From contig JAQUJJ010000062.1 of NCBI GenBank assembly GCA_028681035.1, forward strand, positions 1 through 20,201: a stretch of 20,201 nt of DNA. Direction: 5' to 3'. Shown here piece after piece: positions 8,701 through 14,763 of the stretch; the stretch's first letter is position 1, and each line of letters starts with the position of its first letter. This DNA is from Candidatus Cloacimonadota bacterium (GTDB taxonomy: Bacteria; Cloacimonadota; Cloacimonadia; Cloacimonadales; Cloacimonadaceae). Position numbers and translations under genes: made by a program. Below the pieces are notes generated by a model. That model did no database searches and was not told where the DNA came from. It saw only the letters and a program-made list of their open reading frames with translations.

Positions 8701-11022
8701 CATTACAAGTGCTTTGGCTTTGGAAATAAGTATAATGTCGTCTTTGCTTCTATCTCTGGATACTTTAAACAATCCATTCTGAATAATGCTTTGGGGTAGA
8801 AGAAATCCAGTTTTTTTATAGTACTTATCTAGATAATGGCAAAAGTAACTCTTTGAAGTCAGAACAAAATCTCCGTCCCATATTAAGCGTTCGCTGTTCG
8901 CATTTTCTCCCGCATTAAGAAGCATAATCGGGAAATCAATACTTGAACCTTCCAAAATCTGTCTAGACCTTGCAACCTGGGATTTGATAAATACTATTCT
9001 GATGAATTCTGATAATGAGTTGATTTGAATACAAGAACTCACGGCTATATCAATATTCTCAACGATTTCATCAAAACTCCTATAATCTCTCCACGAAGCT
9101 TTTACCCAATCTATAGTTGTAGATAATATTATTTTCCGATACTCACCCATTTCGTATAAGTGTTTGAAGTAGTTTCTATAAGCTTCATCCGTATGCAGAT
9201 TCTGTTCATAAAATAATACAAAAGCTCGATTAAATCTCTGAAGTAGGTTATCAGTTTTGGACAATATATACTCTCTGAAACTATTGTGAAATATAGCGTA
9301 AGCTTTCCCGTGCGATTGCTTAAGTAAGTGAGAAAAGTGATTAATAAAAGAAGATATTTCTGTGAGTGTCCTGCGCTCACCAGCTAATTCTAAGATATCA
9401 GTTATTGCATCAATAGTGCTAGTCTCTTTTCTGAGTGCAAGAATTGCAAGGATCCATTTTGATAATTCATCGCCATCAATTTGTTGAAAAAGATATTCAT
9501 GATAAGATCTCATTTCCCCATCTTGAAGAGCTGGTAGACGTTCTAATAGATTTGCATAGCCACCTACTTCAATCTTTAACAGCATTTCCGATATGTAATG
9601 AAGATATAGTGGAATCCCACAAGAAATCCTTTCAATTTGGTCAATAATACCAGATGTACGAATACCTTTGTTAGATAAATATTGTTCAATTTCTGGTTGC
9701 GAAAATCTTGAGACAATAATATGTCTCCTTTCATCTGAACTAATACTCACAGCAACAGAATGTGAAAGAACGGCCTCATATTGAGAGCTAAGTATGAAGA
9801 AAACTCCATCAGGCAATTCACCCTTTATATGATTAAGTAGTGAAGAGCCTTGAAAAGCTATATCCCTATGGACATGATCTAGTCCATCAATAAAGAAAAT
9901 GACTCGTCTTTTTATAGTACCCAGTTTATCAATGTATGCAGACAATTTTTCCTCATATCTTTCGGAATACTTATGTGGAAAGTCTATATCGGGGAATTGC
10001 TTTTCTATAGCAATACACAGAGATTTTAGGAAATAGTATGAATTATGACGTAATGCACCGTATGTTTTATCATCTGGTACAAAGCAATAGTACTCAATGA
10101 TCATTTCTTGTTGAGATTCAAAGTACTTAGTTATGGTTGTTGATTTGCCTATGCCAGGGAGACCCTCAACGAAGATGTAACCACCATCTAATTCTTCTAA
10201 AGAAGTTCTTAATTTACTCAAAAAAGCATGATTGGGTACATAATATTTTTCATCTACTGTTCGGAAATACTGAGATATCTTATCCTCAAACCTATCAGCT
10301 ATACCTAATTGTCTTAGAACTACGTCTTTTGTGATTTGTTCACCAGTAATGCTCCATTGAACCACATTATCTATAAGGATCTCAAATAGGCTCGTTTCGA
10401 TCCCTATATTTTTCAATTTAGATTTTGTAGCGTTTTGGATTTGCTCTCTTGATTCTTGACTAAATTTGAATTCAAGTTTCTGCAGGAAATCATTAAATGA
10501 AACCTGATCTAGTTGGCATTCATTCTGGATAATCTCTAAAACATCTTTATAATCAGAATAGTGCGGTAACAACTTGTAGTCATCCTTAGCTATTTTAAGA
10601 GGTTCAATAATATTTGTCCTAACATCGGCTAAACCATAAGAAATCCCTTCACTCGGTCTCTTATGGTTGCTTTCCCTCTTTGTTGTGAATAATGTGATCG
10701 AAAAATCGCTACTTGACGATTTAACACTAGTGTAGCCTTCAGAAAGCTGTTTGAATATAGATTTTTTGTCAGTTTGCTGGTTAAGTAGATTGTATAAAGT
10801 AAAAGAGTTATTTTCATCATTAGACCACTTAACTTGAATGTACTCTGTTTTAGTAGCACGATAGATAATAATATCATCTATGTGGTTTCCCTTATCATAA
10901 TTCTCAAGTCTTATGCTTGTGATATCTGAGTTAAAAAACAGACATTCGATGATTTTCGATGCAGCAACACTATTCTGATAGTAAAAGCCAGCTTGAGACG
11001 CGGATCCTTGTATGGAATTCAT
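5761..11022 (-). CDS. STAND NTPase with N-terminal DUF4297/Cap4-like nuclease and long alpha-solenoid (Avs-like)
   Basis: From the ATG at 11022 the product has 1,753 residues. The N-terminus (GFYYQNSVAASKIIE, then GNHIDDIIIY and YIQVKW) matches the DUF4297/Cap4-type PD-(D/E)xK nuclease pattern, with acidic residues near 49-50 and QxK at 63-65. A STAND/NACHT-like NTPase follows: Walker A GLPGIGKST (about 287-295), Walker B IFFIDGLDHV (about 375-384) and a CGIPLYL motif. The remaining roughly 1,200 residues are helical and repeat-like, as in sensor regions of antiviral STAND (Avs) proteins, where recognition of a phage protein activates the nuclease. An upstream ATG (11109) would add 29 residues, but AAGAGG lies 6 nt before 11022. 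GC is low (16 of 60 in one line counted), against about 50% for the neighbouring operon, so transfer is likely. It ends at a TAG after which the frame stays open for 415 residues. I cannot assign an Avs subtype. Confidence 0.75.
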   Translation of the reverse strand: MNSIQGSASQAGFYYQNSVAASKIIECLFFNSDITSIRLENYDKGNHIDDIIIYRATKTEYIQVKWSNDENNSFTLYNLLNQQTDKKSIFKQLSEGYTSVKSSSSDFSITLFTTKRESNHKRPSEGISYGLADVRTNIIEPLKIAKDDYKLLPHYSDYKDVLEIIQNECQLDQVSFNDFLQKLEFKFSQESREQIQNATKSKLKNIGIETSLFEILIDNVVQWSITGEQITKDVVLRQLGIADRFEDKISQYFRTVDEKYYVPNHAFLSKLRTSLEELDGGYIFVEGLPGIGKSTTITKYFESQQEMIIEYYCFVPDDKTYGALRHNSYYFLKSLCIAIEKQFPDIDFPHKYSERYEEKLSAYIDKLGTIKRRVIFFIDGLDHVHRDIAFQGSSLLNHIKGELPDGVFFILSSQYEAVLSHSVAVSISSDERRHIIVSRFSQPEIEQYLSNKGIRTSGIIDQIERISCGIPLYLHYISEMLLKIEVGGYANLLERLPALQDGEMRSYHEYLFQQIDGDELSKWILAILALRKETSTIDAITDILELAGERRTLTEISSFINHFSHLLKQSHGKAYAIFHNSFREYILSKTDNLLQRFNRAFVLFYEQNLHTDEAYRNYFKHLYEMGEYRKIILSTTIDWVKASWRDYRSFDEIVENIDIAVSSCIQINSLSEFIRIVFIKSQVARSRQILEGSSIDFPIMLLNAGENANSERLIWDGDFVLTSKSYFCHYLDKYYKKTGFLLPQSIIQNGLFKVSRDRSKDDIILISKAKALVMGKVKEIFNEIGTLRWIASNQHGRDYQKITASEEENNKKNLQLKLELIEYLYECNKFDDLVSLSKEITDDVILLSSTQIALTKLIIKGDKTSAINLMKIIQFNSVASDDLKQFIVFCSDYLTNDQVISTFPTIEFELPILHEDMINREGGDYSLHKDIITLYEDLKIIWIYNPEAIKLLILNVSILPNPSKNIYNSIFYLSELWYKSRISKLTCEDVTDLAKQALRQLYVSHTPQHNKTNTGLLDYDSSLYFINLDIHKVYRIIFNLISRLMTSIQVEDYVNYWFHLEETLKGYSHYTVALTIAKQLKATPEKSTPDLINRLIHYAEKLVRIEENTYDLTSSIGKVAEVYGICGLKEDFKRIYNELIDVSFGVHDRKDYRASNILEPLEMIHNIEPDKTLMRLSQIFHIQNNLSDAGNGRMHHICVSEFIAFTARIYPELAFQLLEKEERSISREEAFDIVFKQLIKLASSENLRLYLSLAKTIPRWEKGDSRDNHFLELCLSLLRRALQLHNESFTRELLDIVKYNILVELDKPIELSRFTEEFVHTDMSYLDYSLPEPTTKEKVASEDLISFEYKKFMKKLHPIDIGELTTLFENNYPEFENIIRSQYAICLCNNRNQVIRGEYHRLKEVFQDFVASLPSEANPIPERTLTRTIKNFVTMKDQVVNMNQSSMIKLAELIACLNCFIEATSKLFPKNSFSDFLKDRFDEITWVEHILQRVNENHEFVFSKVLSDENLSYLVENVSILNVVSLVNFVDKWIVGRSKSVCLLKIAHRLLKIDPKYSQELKDKVAVDRYDNHIFPRRENGSPLGFEIIDLLRQPDKEFGKSFLLKSYISQYGAYYDDLVFNLDKLMKYHDFFEDGDAINAYFEANLLYNKELSKGLPNKDNEYEFIINHVENLSIAENVIKHHVWLFDYPVVKIRELSLQSVYDLVCFDPELLKILIRYGLESVSDNQVEHSLTVLIAISLRNPEFLLPYKQ

Positions 11023-11028
11023 ATTTAT

Positions 11029-11034
11029 CCTCTT
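11029..11034 (-). promoter_or_regulatory. Ribosome binding site that decides the STAND start
   Basis: AAGAGG on the minus strand lies 6 nt before the ATG at 11022. The two upstream in-frame ATGs (11109 and 11061) have poorer or badly spaced sites, and the residues they would add (rich in basic residues, not part of the nuclease fold) look like untranslated leader. Confidence 0.6.
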
Positions 11035-11142
11035 ATCAATATCCAAAATATTCTTATTCATCTGAATTTTTCTTCTATGTATAGTCCCAGACTTGGGAAA
11101 CCTAGCCATCCCTTCATATGGCTCATAATTGTATCAAACTTT

Positions 11143-11262
11143 TTAAAGATCTTCCCTACAATCATAAATGGGTTTAATCAAAGCCCAATTTTGCTGCAAG
11201 AACACAACTATCTTGACCCAATACTCTGTGGATGAGATAGTGATGTTTGGTTCTGTGTACAT
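11143..11262 (-). CDS. Short ORF (39 aa), possibly the 5' part of a frameshifted gene
   Basis: From the ATG at 11262 the frame gives MYTEPNITIS, STEYWVKIVV, FLQQNWALIK, PIYDCREDL and a TAA. GGAAG lies 5 nt before the ATG and a perfect TATAAT 25 nt upstream. The composition (YWVKIVVFLQQNWALI) looks like a real amphipathic protein start rather than random translation. Near the stop, the +1 frame continues open to a TGA at 11058 (about 30 codons, containing GKIFKKFDTI and GLYIEEKF), so it may be a decayed small gene. I recall similar YWVKI..LQQNWAL starts among small uncharacterised proteins but cannot confirm it. Confidence 0.3.
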   Translation of the reverse strand: MYTEPNITISSTEYWVKIVVFLQQNWALIKPIYDCREDL

Positions 11263-11286
11263 TTTGTCTTCCATCCTTCATTGTCC

Positions 11287-11292
11287 ATTATA
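11287..11292 (-). promoter_or_regulatory. Perfect -10 hexamer (TATAAT) upstream of the short ORF and STAND gene
   Basis: TATAAT on the minus strand (11292-11287) lies 25 nt before the ATG at 11262 and about 265 nt before the STAND start. I see no good -35 at 16-18 nt, so a bona fide promoter is uncertain. It is the best candidate for a promoter of the STAND cassette separate from the upstream operon. Confidence 0.3.
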
Positions 11293-11308
11293 AAGCATCT
11301 AAACACTG

Positions 11309-11334
11309 GTACCTGGGGCCGAAGCTCCAGGTAC
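11309..11334 (-). terminator. UUCG-capped hairpin, candidate terminator or RNA end structure
   Basis: On the minus strand GTACCTGGAGC pairs with GCCCCAGGTAC around TTCG: 11 bp with one G-U pair, closed by C-G, the exceptionally stable cUUCGg tetraloop. On the plus strand the loop would read CGAA, so the structure favours minus-strand RNA. It lies downstream of the DUF499 gene and the 20-residue ORF. The downstream sequence is only moderately T-rich (CAGTGTTTAG), so termination efficiency is uncertain; mRNA stabilisation is the alternative. Confidence 0.5.
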
Positions 11335-11433
11335 TTCATGCCAGCTTACATTAAGCTATTCAGAACAGCGAGTGCTATCTACAACGTTAACAACACGATG
11401 TACGGTAGGTCGCGGTCAAGATAAAACTTGACA

Positions 11434-11473
11434 TGCTCCTACAGCCATTGCATTGCTAAGCTTTGTAGGAGCA
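11434..11473. repeat. 10-bp inverted repeat overlapping the 20-residue ORF
   Basis: TGCTCCTACA (11434-11443) and TGTAGGAGCA (11464-11473) are exact reverse complements around 20 nt. In minus-strand RNA the stem would span the 3' half and stop codon of the small ORF. A second small repeat, GTCAAG/CTTGAC with a 6-nt loop, follows at 11415-11432, so the RNA after the ORF is likely folded. Confidence 0.6.
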
Positions 11474-11501
11474 CTACTAAGATGATTAGAATTATGTTCA
11501 T
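11439..11501 (-). CDS. 20-residue hydrophobic peptide, candidate type I toxin
   Basis: The minus strand encodes MNIILIILVVLLQSLAMQWL followed by TAG. AAAGGAG (11516-11510) lies 8 nt before the ATG, one of the best ribosome binding sites in the window, which argues against chance. The residues from Ile-3 to about Leu-16 would make a single membrane segment. Length and composition resemble membrane-acting type I toxins such as the Ibs peptides (short Met start, run of I/L/V, small polar end). The ORF follows the DUF499 gene by about 60 nt, with one hairpin before it and a folded region plus a UUCG hairpin after it, an arrangement seen in toxin mRNAs. I could not identify an antisense RNA promoter with confidence. 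Confidence 0.45.
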   Translation of the reverse strand: MNIILIILVVLLQSLAMQWL

Positions 11502-11525
11502 CGGTTCATCTCCTTTCTTTATTTA

Positions 11526-11553
11526 ACATATTAGTCTTGCGACGCTAATATGT
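11526..11553. repeat. 9-bp inverted repeat just after the DUF499 gene
   Basis: ACATATTAG (11526-11534) and CTAATATGT (11545-11553) are exact reverse complements around 10 nt. On the minus strand the hairpin starts 5 nt after the DUF499 stop and is followed by TAAATAAAG, not a T-run, so it is not a clear intrinsic terminator. It may protect the 3' end of the operon mRNA or separate the operon from the small hydrophobic ORF. Confidence 0.5.
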
Positions 11554-11558
11554 CATAC

Positions 11559-14381
11559 CTATTCAAACTCACTCAGATCAAACTTGAGTGTATTACAGTT
11601 TTCTTTGATCGTGCGCTGTGTCGCTTCATCAAAGCCTTCCAGACAATCTGCTTCTATTTCGATTTTAATACTTGCGTTTACAGTGGGGCTGTTGATCAGA
11701 TGCAAGACTATCTCATCGACAATAGTGGCAAAATCCGCTTTGGCTCGGGGTGGATTTAGATCAATTCTGCCATAGAAGCGTTTCTTGTAAGTGACTGGTT
11801 TGGGAATGGGGCTTGTGTCATCACCCCCACGGGGTGTTCTATCAATATCTATCTCATCTACACCTGGTTCTCCTGAAGTTTGATGTGGTACTTCTCTTGC
11901 AGCATCCTTTTTTGCCTGATACTCTGCCGCTGATAAGGGCTCAATTAACAGCAAGGAGCTATCAAACACAGGTGTCATGGCCTTACCGTATGAGAACCCA
12001 AGATACTGATCCCCTTCCTTACCATAGGCCAGGCCAAAGAAGTCTCTGCTCTCTGCCCCTGCTGCAATAGCAGTGGAGAAGCTGTTTTCATGCTTAAGTC
12101 TGGGAAGATACAGATAGCAACAAGTACTATGCCAGATATCCTTAGCTTTTAGGTCTTGAATATCCTCTTTCCAGAACCACCGCTTGAGCAGGTTGTGCAG
12201 ATGTATCGGTGCCCACTGCGTTATCAGATGCTCGTTTTCGCTTAGAATCCGTTCTATCTCTCCCACGAGATTTGGCACACTTGGGTTGATCGTGAAAGGC
12301 TCAAATTTATCACCCGGCACCTTATCCTGTTCCGGCACCAAAATCCATTTATAGGTTTCTTTTACCAGGCGATCAATAGATTTCTTGGCATCCTCAAAGC
12401 CTTCCTTAGCCTGTTTGCTTTGGTATTGGTCTAGGTTGAGTTTCAGCGTTTTTATATCATCGAGGATGGAACCCCAAGCCAGCAAGGTGAGCACCTGATC
12501 TTTCAATCTGCCCATCACTTCACCATCGGCAGCCAGGAAGATGAGCCTGTTCTGTTTCAGTCTCGGTTGTTCTCCCCGACTTGTGAGTATTCGCTTCGCT
12601 CCATCACTATTCGGAGTGCCCCCTATGGCGAAACTACCCCCAGAACGCAGATAATAGGCATCTGGTGGCAAGATCACCAGCCGCAGCGAGTAATCATCCG
12701 CAATGTCATCAGATCGCGTGAAAATATGGATGCCGTCGAAACAGCCATTATTTACCAAACGTTGAAGCTGCTCTTTGATCACTGGGACTACATCATCTTT
12801 ATCGCTAAAGCGCCGTTTGCGGTCTTCCATCTCTCGCCTGAGATTTGGGCGCGTATCAAACCAAAATAGCTTATTATCAGCATTGCTGAGATAATGCAGC
12901 TTATCCACCAAGCGGGTCATAGCATCTTTGAAGACACCGATCACCTGCTCTGGTTGCACTACTCCCAGCAGAATCCTCTTGTATTCGATACCCCTGGAAG
13001 TGCGGGCAACATGCAGGGCTACCGCATGCGGAGCAGATCCAAAGAAGATGGTTCTCGCCAGCTTCTTACAGGCTTGCAACTGACCAAATCTGGCTTCGAT
13101 CTTCTCAATCCGAGCGGTTTCGGAGCGTGAGCCATCGATATCCCTCTCCAAGACGGGATCCCATCCCTGAGGCAGATAGTAAATAACTTCATGGCGGACA
13201 TCGGCATCGTATAGCGGCAGATTGCCTGGCATAATCAGTGGGTCTTTATTATCGTCTATCCAGAGCTTATGAATGATCTTTGCCATGAGTTTGAGCACAC
13301 CGCGCGTCCTTTGGAAGTTATCCAGGCTCGACCAATCTTCATACAAACGGTCAAAGATTTCAGGATGGATGGGATAGGCCTGTTTCAAGCGCTCATAGTA
13401 ATGCGCTTCCTGGGTCTCATTGGGAAAGTCATCCTTGTTGGCAATATAAAAATCCGCATAGGCCCGGCAAGTTTCTTCCAGCGATTTTTGATCGGTGATA
13501 TTGGCGAATAGCCTGCGGCGCACTATTTCAAAGGCTTCTTCTGTAGCCACAGGTTTCCACAAGGCCTGAATTCTCCCAAAGAAATGCTCCAGAGAATGCA
13601 GCACATTGATCCCGATCTGGCTGCCCGCCTCTTTATCCGATTCCGGAAGCGAGGCCAGCATTATGGCACCCGGCACCGCCTTCAAAGCTTCTGTCAGAGC
13701 TTGGATAAAGGAGATATTAGAGTCATAGCTGCCGCCAGTATAGCTCTTACCAGGTTCAAATTGACGGATATAAGCCACCAATTCATCCACCAGAATCACA
13801 CAGGGTGCGTATTGCTTCAGCAGTGGGATCAGCACTTCCTTGCCGGGTGAGGTTCCGCTGAGATCAGCTTGTTTCACCTGCTCATAGCCATTTGCCCCAC
13901 CCAATTGCCAGGCGAGTTCCCCCCAAAGGGTATGGATGGTAATTCCATCCCTCAATCTCGGGCTTCCCGGAGAAAGCTGATTGCCGTCTATCACTGCCAC
14001 CTTGGCTGGGGGCAAAGATGTGATCCCTGCTCTATCGATAATGGGTGGAATGCCTTGCAAATCAGACAAAGCTGCCTCGCCTTTGGCAAGGTGATAAACT
14101 GCCAGCATGGTATGTGTCTTGCCACCGCCAAAAGCTGTCTGCAATTGGATTACAGGGTCGCCTCCTTTGCCACTCAAACGCTGAATTACAGAGTCAAATA
14201 GCAATCTCATGCCCTCGGTGATAAAGGTTCTCTGAAAGAACATCACCGGATTTTGATACTCTTCACTGGCATCTCCGGTATGTACCCGGGAAAGATCTGC
14301 CGCAAATTCAGATTGTTTGAAAGTACCTTTTAGTACGTCCTGATGCGGTACTGCGATGTCTCGCCATGCTTTTATAGCCAT
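11559..14381 (-). CDS. DUF499 family P-loop ATPase of an anti-phage restriction-like system
   Basis: The 940-residue protein begins [19 protein letters not shown], typical of DUF499 (COG1483) ATPases. Walker A is AFGGGKTH (83-90), Walker B is ILVDE (196-200), followed by VAYIRQF; these residues are intact. The C-terminus ([17 protein letters not shown] and [11 protein letters not shown]) also fits the family. Related ATPases are found with DUF1156 methyltransferases and helicases in predicted or demonstrated anti-phage operons; the exact step they power is not established. GAGGA lies 7 nt before the ATG, 4 bp after the small winged-helix gene, so it is the last large gene of the operon. GC is near 50%, in contrast with the STAND gene downstream. 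Confidence 0.85.
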   Translation of the reverse strand: MAIKAWRDIAVPHQDVLKGTFKQSEFAADLSRVHTGDASEEYQNPVMFFQRTFITEGMRLLFDSVIQRLSGKGGDPVIQLQTAFGGGKTHTMLAVYHLAKGEAALSDLQGIPPIIDRAGITSLPPAKVAVIDGNQLSPGSPRLRDGITIHTLWGELAWQLGGANGYEQVKQADLSGTSPGKEVLIPLLKQYAPCVILVDELVAYIRQFEPGKSYTGGSYDSNISFIQALTEALKAVPGAIMLASLPESDKEAGSQIGINVLHSLEHFFGRIQALWKPVATEEAFEIVRRRLFANITDQKSLEETCRAYADFYIANKDDFPNETQEAHYYERLKQAYPIHPEIFDRLYEDWSSLDNFQRTRGVLKLMAKIIHKLWIDDNKDPLIMPGNLPLYDADVRHEVIYYLPQGWDPVLERDIDGSRSETARIEKIEARFGQLQACKKLARTIFFGSAPHAVALHVARTSRGIEYKRILLGVVQPEQVIGVFKDAMTRLVDKLHYLSNADNKLFWFDTRPNLRREMEDRKRRFSDKDDVVPVIKEQLQRLVNNGCFDGIHIFTRSDDIADDYSLRLVILPPDAYYLRSGGSFAIGGTPNSDGAKRILTSRGEQPRLKQNRLIFLAADGEVMGRLKDQVLTLLAWGSILDDIKTLKLNLDQYQSKQAKEGFEDAKKSIDRLVKETYKWILVPEQDKVPGDKFEPFTINPSVPNLVGEIERILSENEHLITQWAPIHLHNLLKRWFWKEDIQDLKAKDIWHSTCCYLYLPRLKHENSFSTAIAAGAESRDFFGLAYGKEGDQYLGFSYGKAMTPVFDSSLLLIEPLSAAEYQAKKDAAREVPHQTSGEPGVDEIDIDRTPRGGDDTSPIPKPVTYKKRFYGRIDLNPPRAKADFATIVDEIVLHLINSPTVNASIKIEIEADCLEGFDEATQRTIKENCNTLKFDLSEFE

Positions 14382-14385
14382 GTTT

Positions 14386-14763
14386 TTATCCTCGTTTTGT
14401 CTCGTTAATTTGCCAATAGCCGGTTTTGTCTGAACCGATGCGGGTAATAACTTCAGCCTTCTTAAGGAACTGAATATTTCGCATTACAGTGGCTCTGTTT
14501 ATATATAAGGTATCTGCCAGTTTTACAGGTTCATTTACAGGTTCATTTACAGGTGCATTTACAGGTGCATTTACAGGTGCATTTAAAGTCTCATTTACAG
14601 TTTCATTTACAGTTTCATTTGTAGGTGCATTTGTCGTTTCATTTCGGTACATAGTGATCATCAGGCAATCCTCATCAGTGCTAAACTCCGGTTCTTTGCC
14701 TGTAATAGCTTTCGCCTGCGGAATCACTTTGGCGATCAGATCCAATGCTTGCTTCTTTGTCAT
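14386..14763 (-). CDS. Small winged-helix protein with ten tandem N-x-x-V/T tetrapeptides
   Basis: The 125-residue protein has three parts. Residues 1-40 end in [18 protein letters not shown], which resembles the segment before the repeats in AlbA_2/RecG-like ATP-binding regulators. Residues 41-80 are ten tandem tetrapeptides ([12 protein letters not shown] x2, NETL, NAPV x3, NEPV x2). Residues 81-125 ([38 protein letters not shown]) form a winged helix-turn-helix of the kind that ends those proteins. It looks like a free-standing C-terminal piece of such a regulator, lacking the AlbA_2 domain. Its ATG directly abuts the methyltransferase TAG (0-bp gap) and its stop lies 4 bp before DUF499. 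A DNA-binding regulatory or targeting role within the defence operon is inferred. Confidence 0.65.
   Translation of the reverse strand: MTKKQALDLIAKVIPQAKAITGKEPEFSTDEDCLMITMYRNETTNAPTNETVNETVNETLNAPVNAPVNAPVNEPVNEPVKLADTLYINRATVMRNIQFLKKAEVITRIGSDKTGYWQINETKRG
14524..14643 (-). repeat. Ten in-frame 12-bp tandem repeats
   Basis: Units of 12 bp (plus-strand core TTCATTTACAGG or TGCATTTACAGG) run for 120 bp inside the winged-helix gene. Neighbouring units are identical or differ by one or two bases, in blocks of two or three equal copies, a sign of recent slippage or unequal exchange. Because 12 is a multiple of 3, gain or loss of units changes only the linker length, not the frame. Confidence 0.9.

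Noticed and set aside
4510..11022. Reassigned TAG codon (alternative genetic code)
   Set aside because: The methyltransferase gene also ends in TAG, immediately followed by the ATG of the next gene, and other genes end in TAA or TGA; TAG behaves as an ordinary stop elsewhere.
11211..11339. Minus-strand ORF of about 42 residues from the ATG at 11339
   Set aside because: It has no ribosome binding site, begins inside the UUCG hairpin region and has an unstructured composition (MKYLELRPQVPVF...); it appears to be chance.
11428..11456. Plus-strand promoter (TTGACA at 11428) for an antisense RNA to the small hydrophobic ORF
   Set aside because: The -35 is perfect, but no acceptable -10 is found at 16-18 nt (CATTGC at 17), so I cannot support an antisense transcript from sequence alone.
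11262..11558. Retron msr-msd or integron attC site
   Set aside because: There is no reverse transcriptase or integrase in the window, no priming guanosine context that I can defend, and no attC core sites; the inverted repeats are explained as well by a structured mRNA.
14524..14643. CRISPR-like or intergenic minisatellite
   Set aside because: The 12-bp units have no spacers and lie fully in frame within the winged-helix gene; they encode tetrapeptides.
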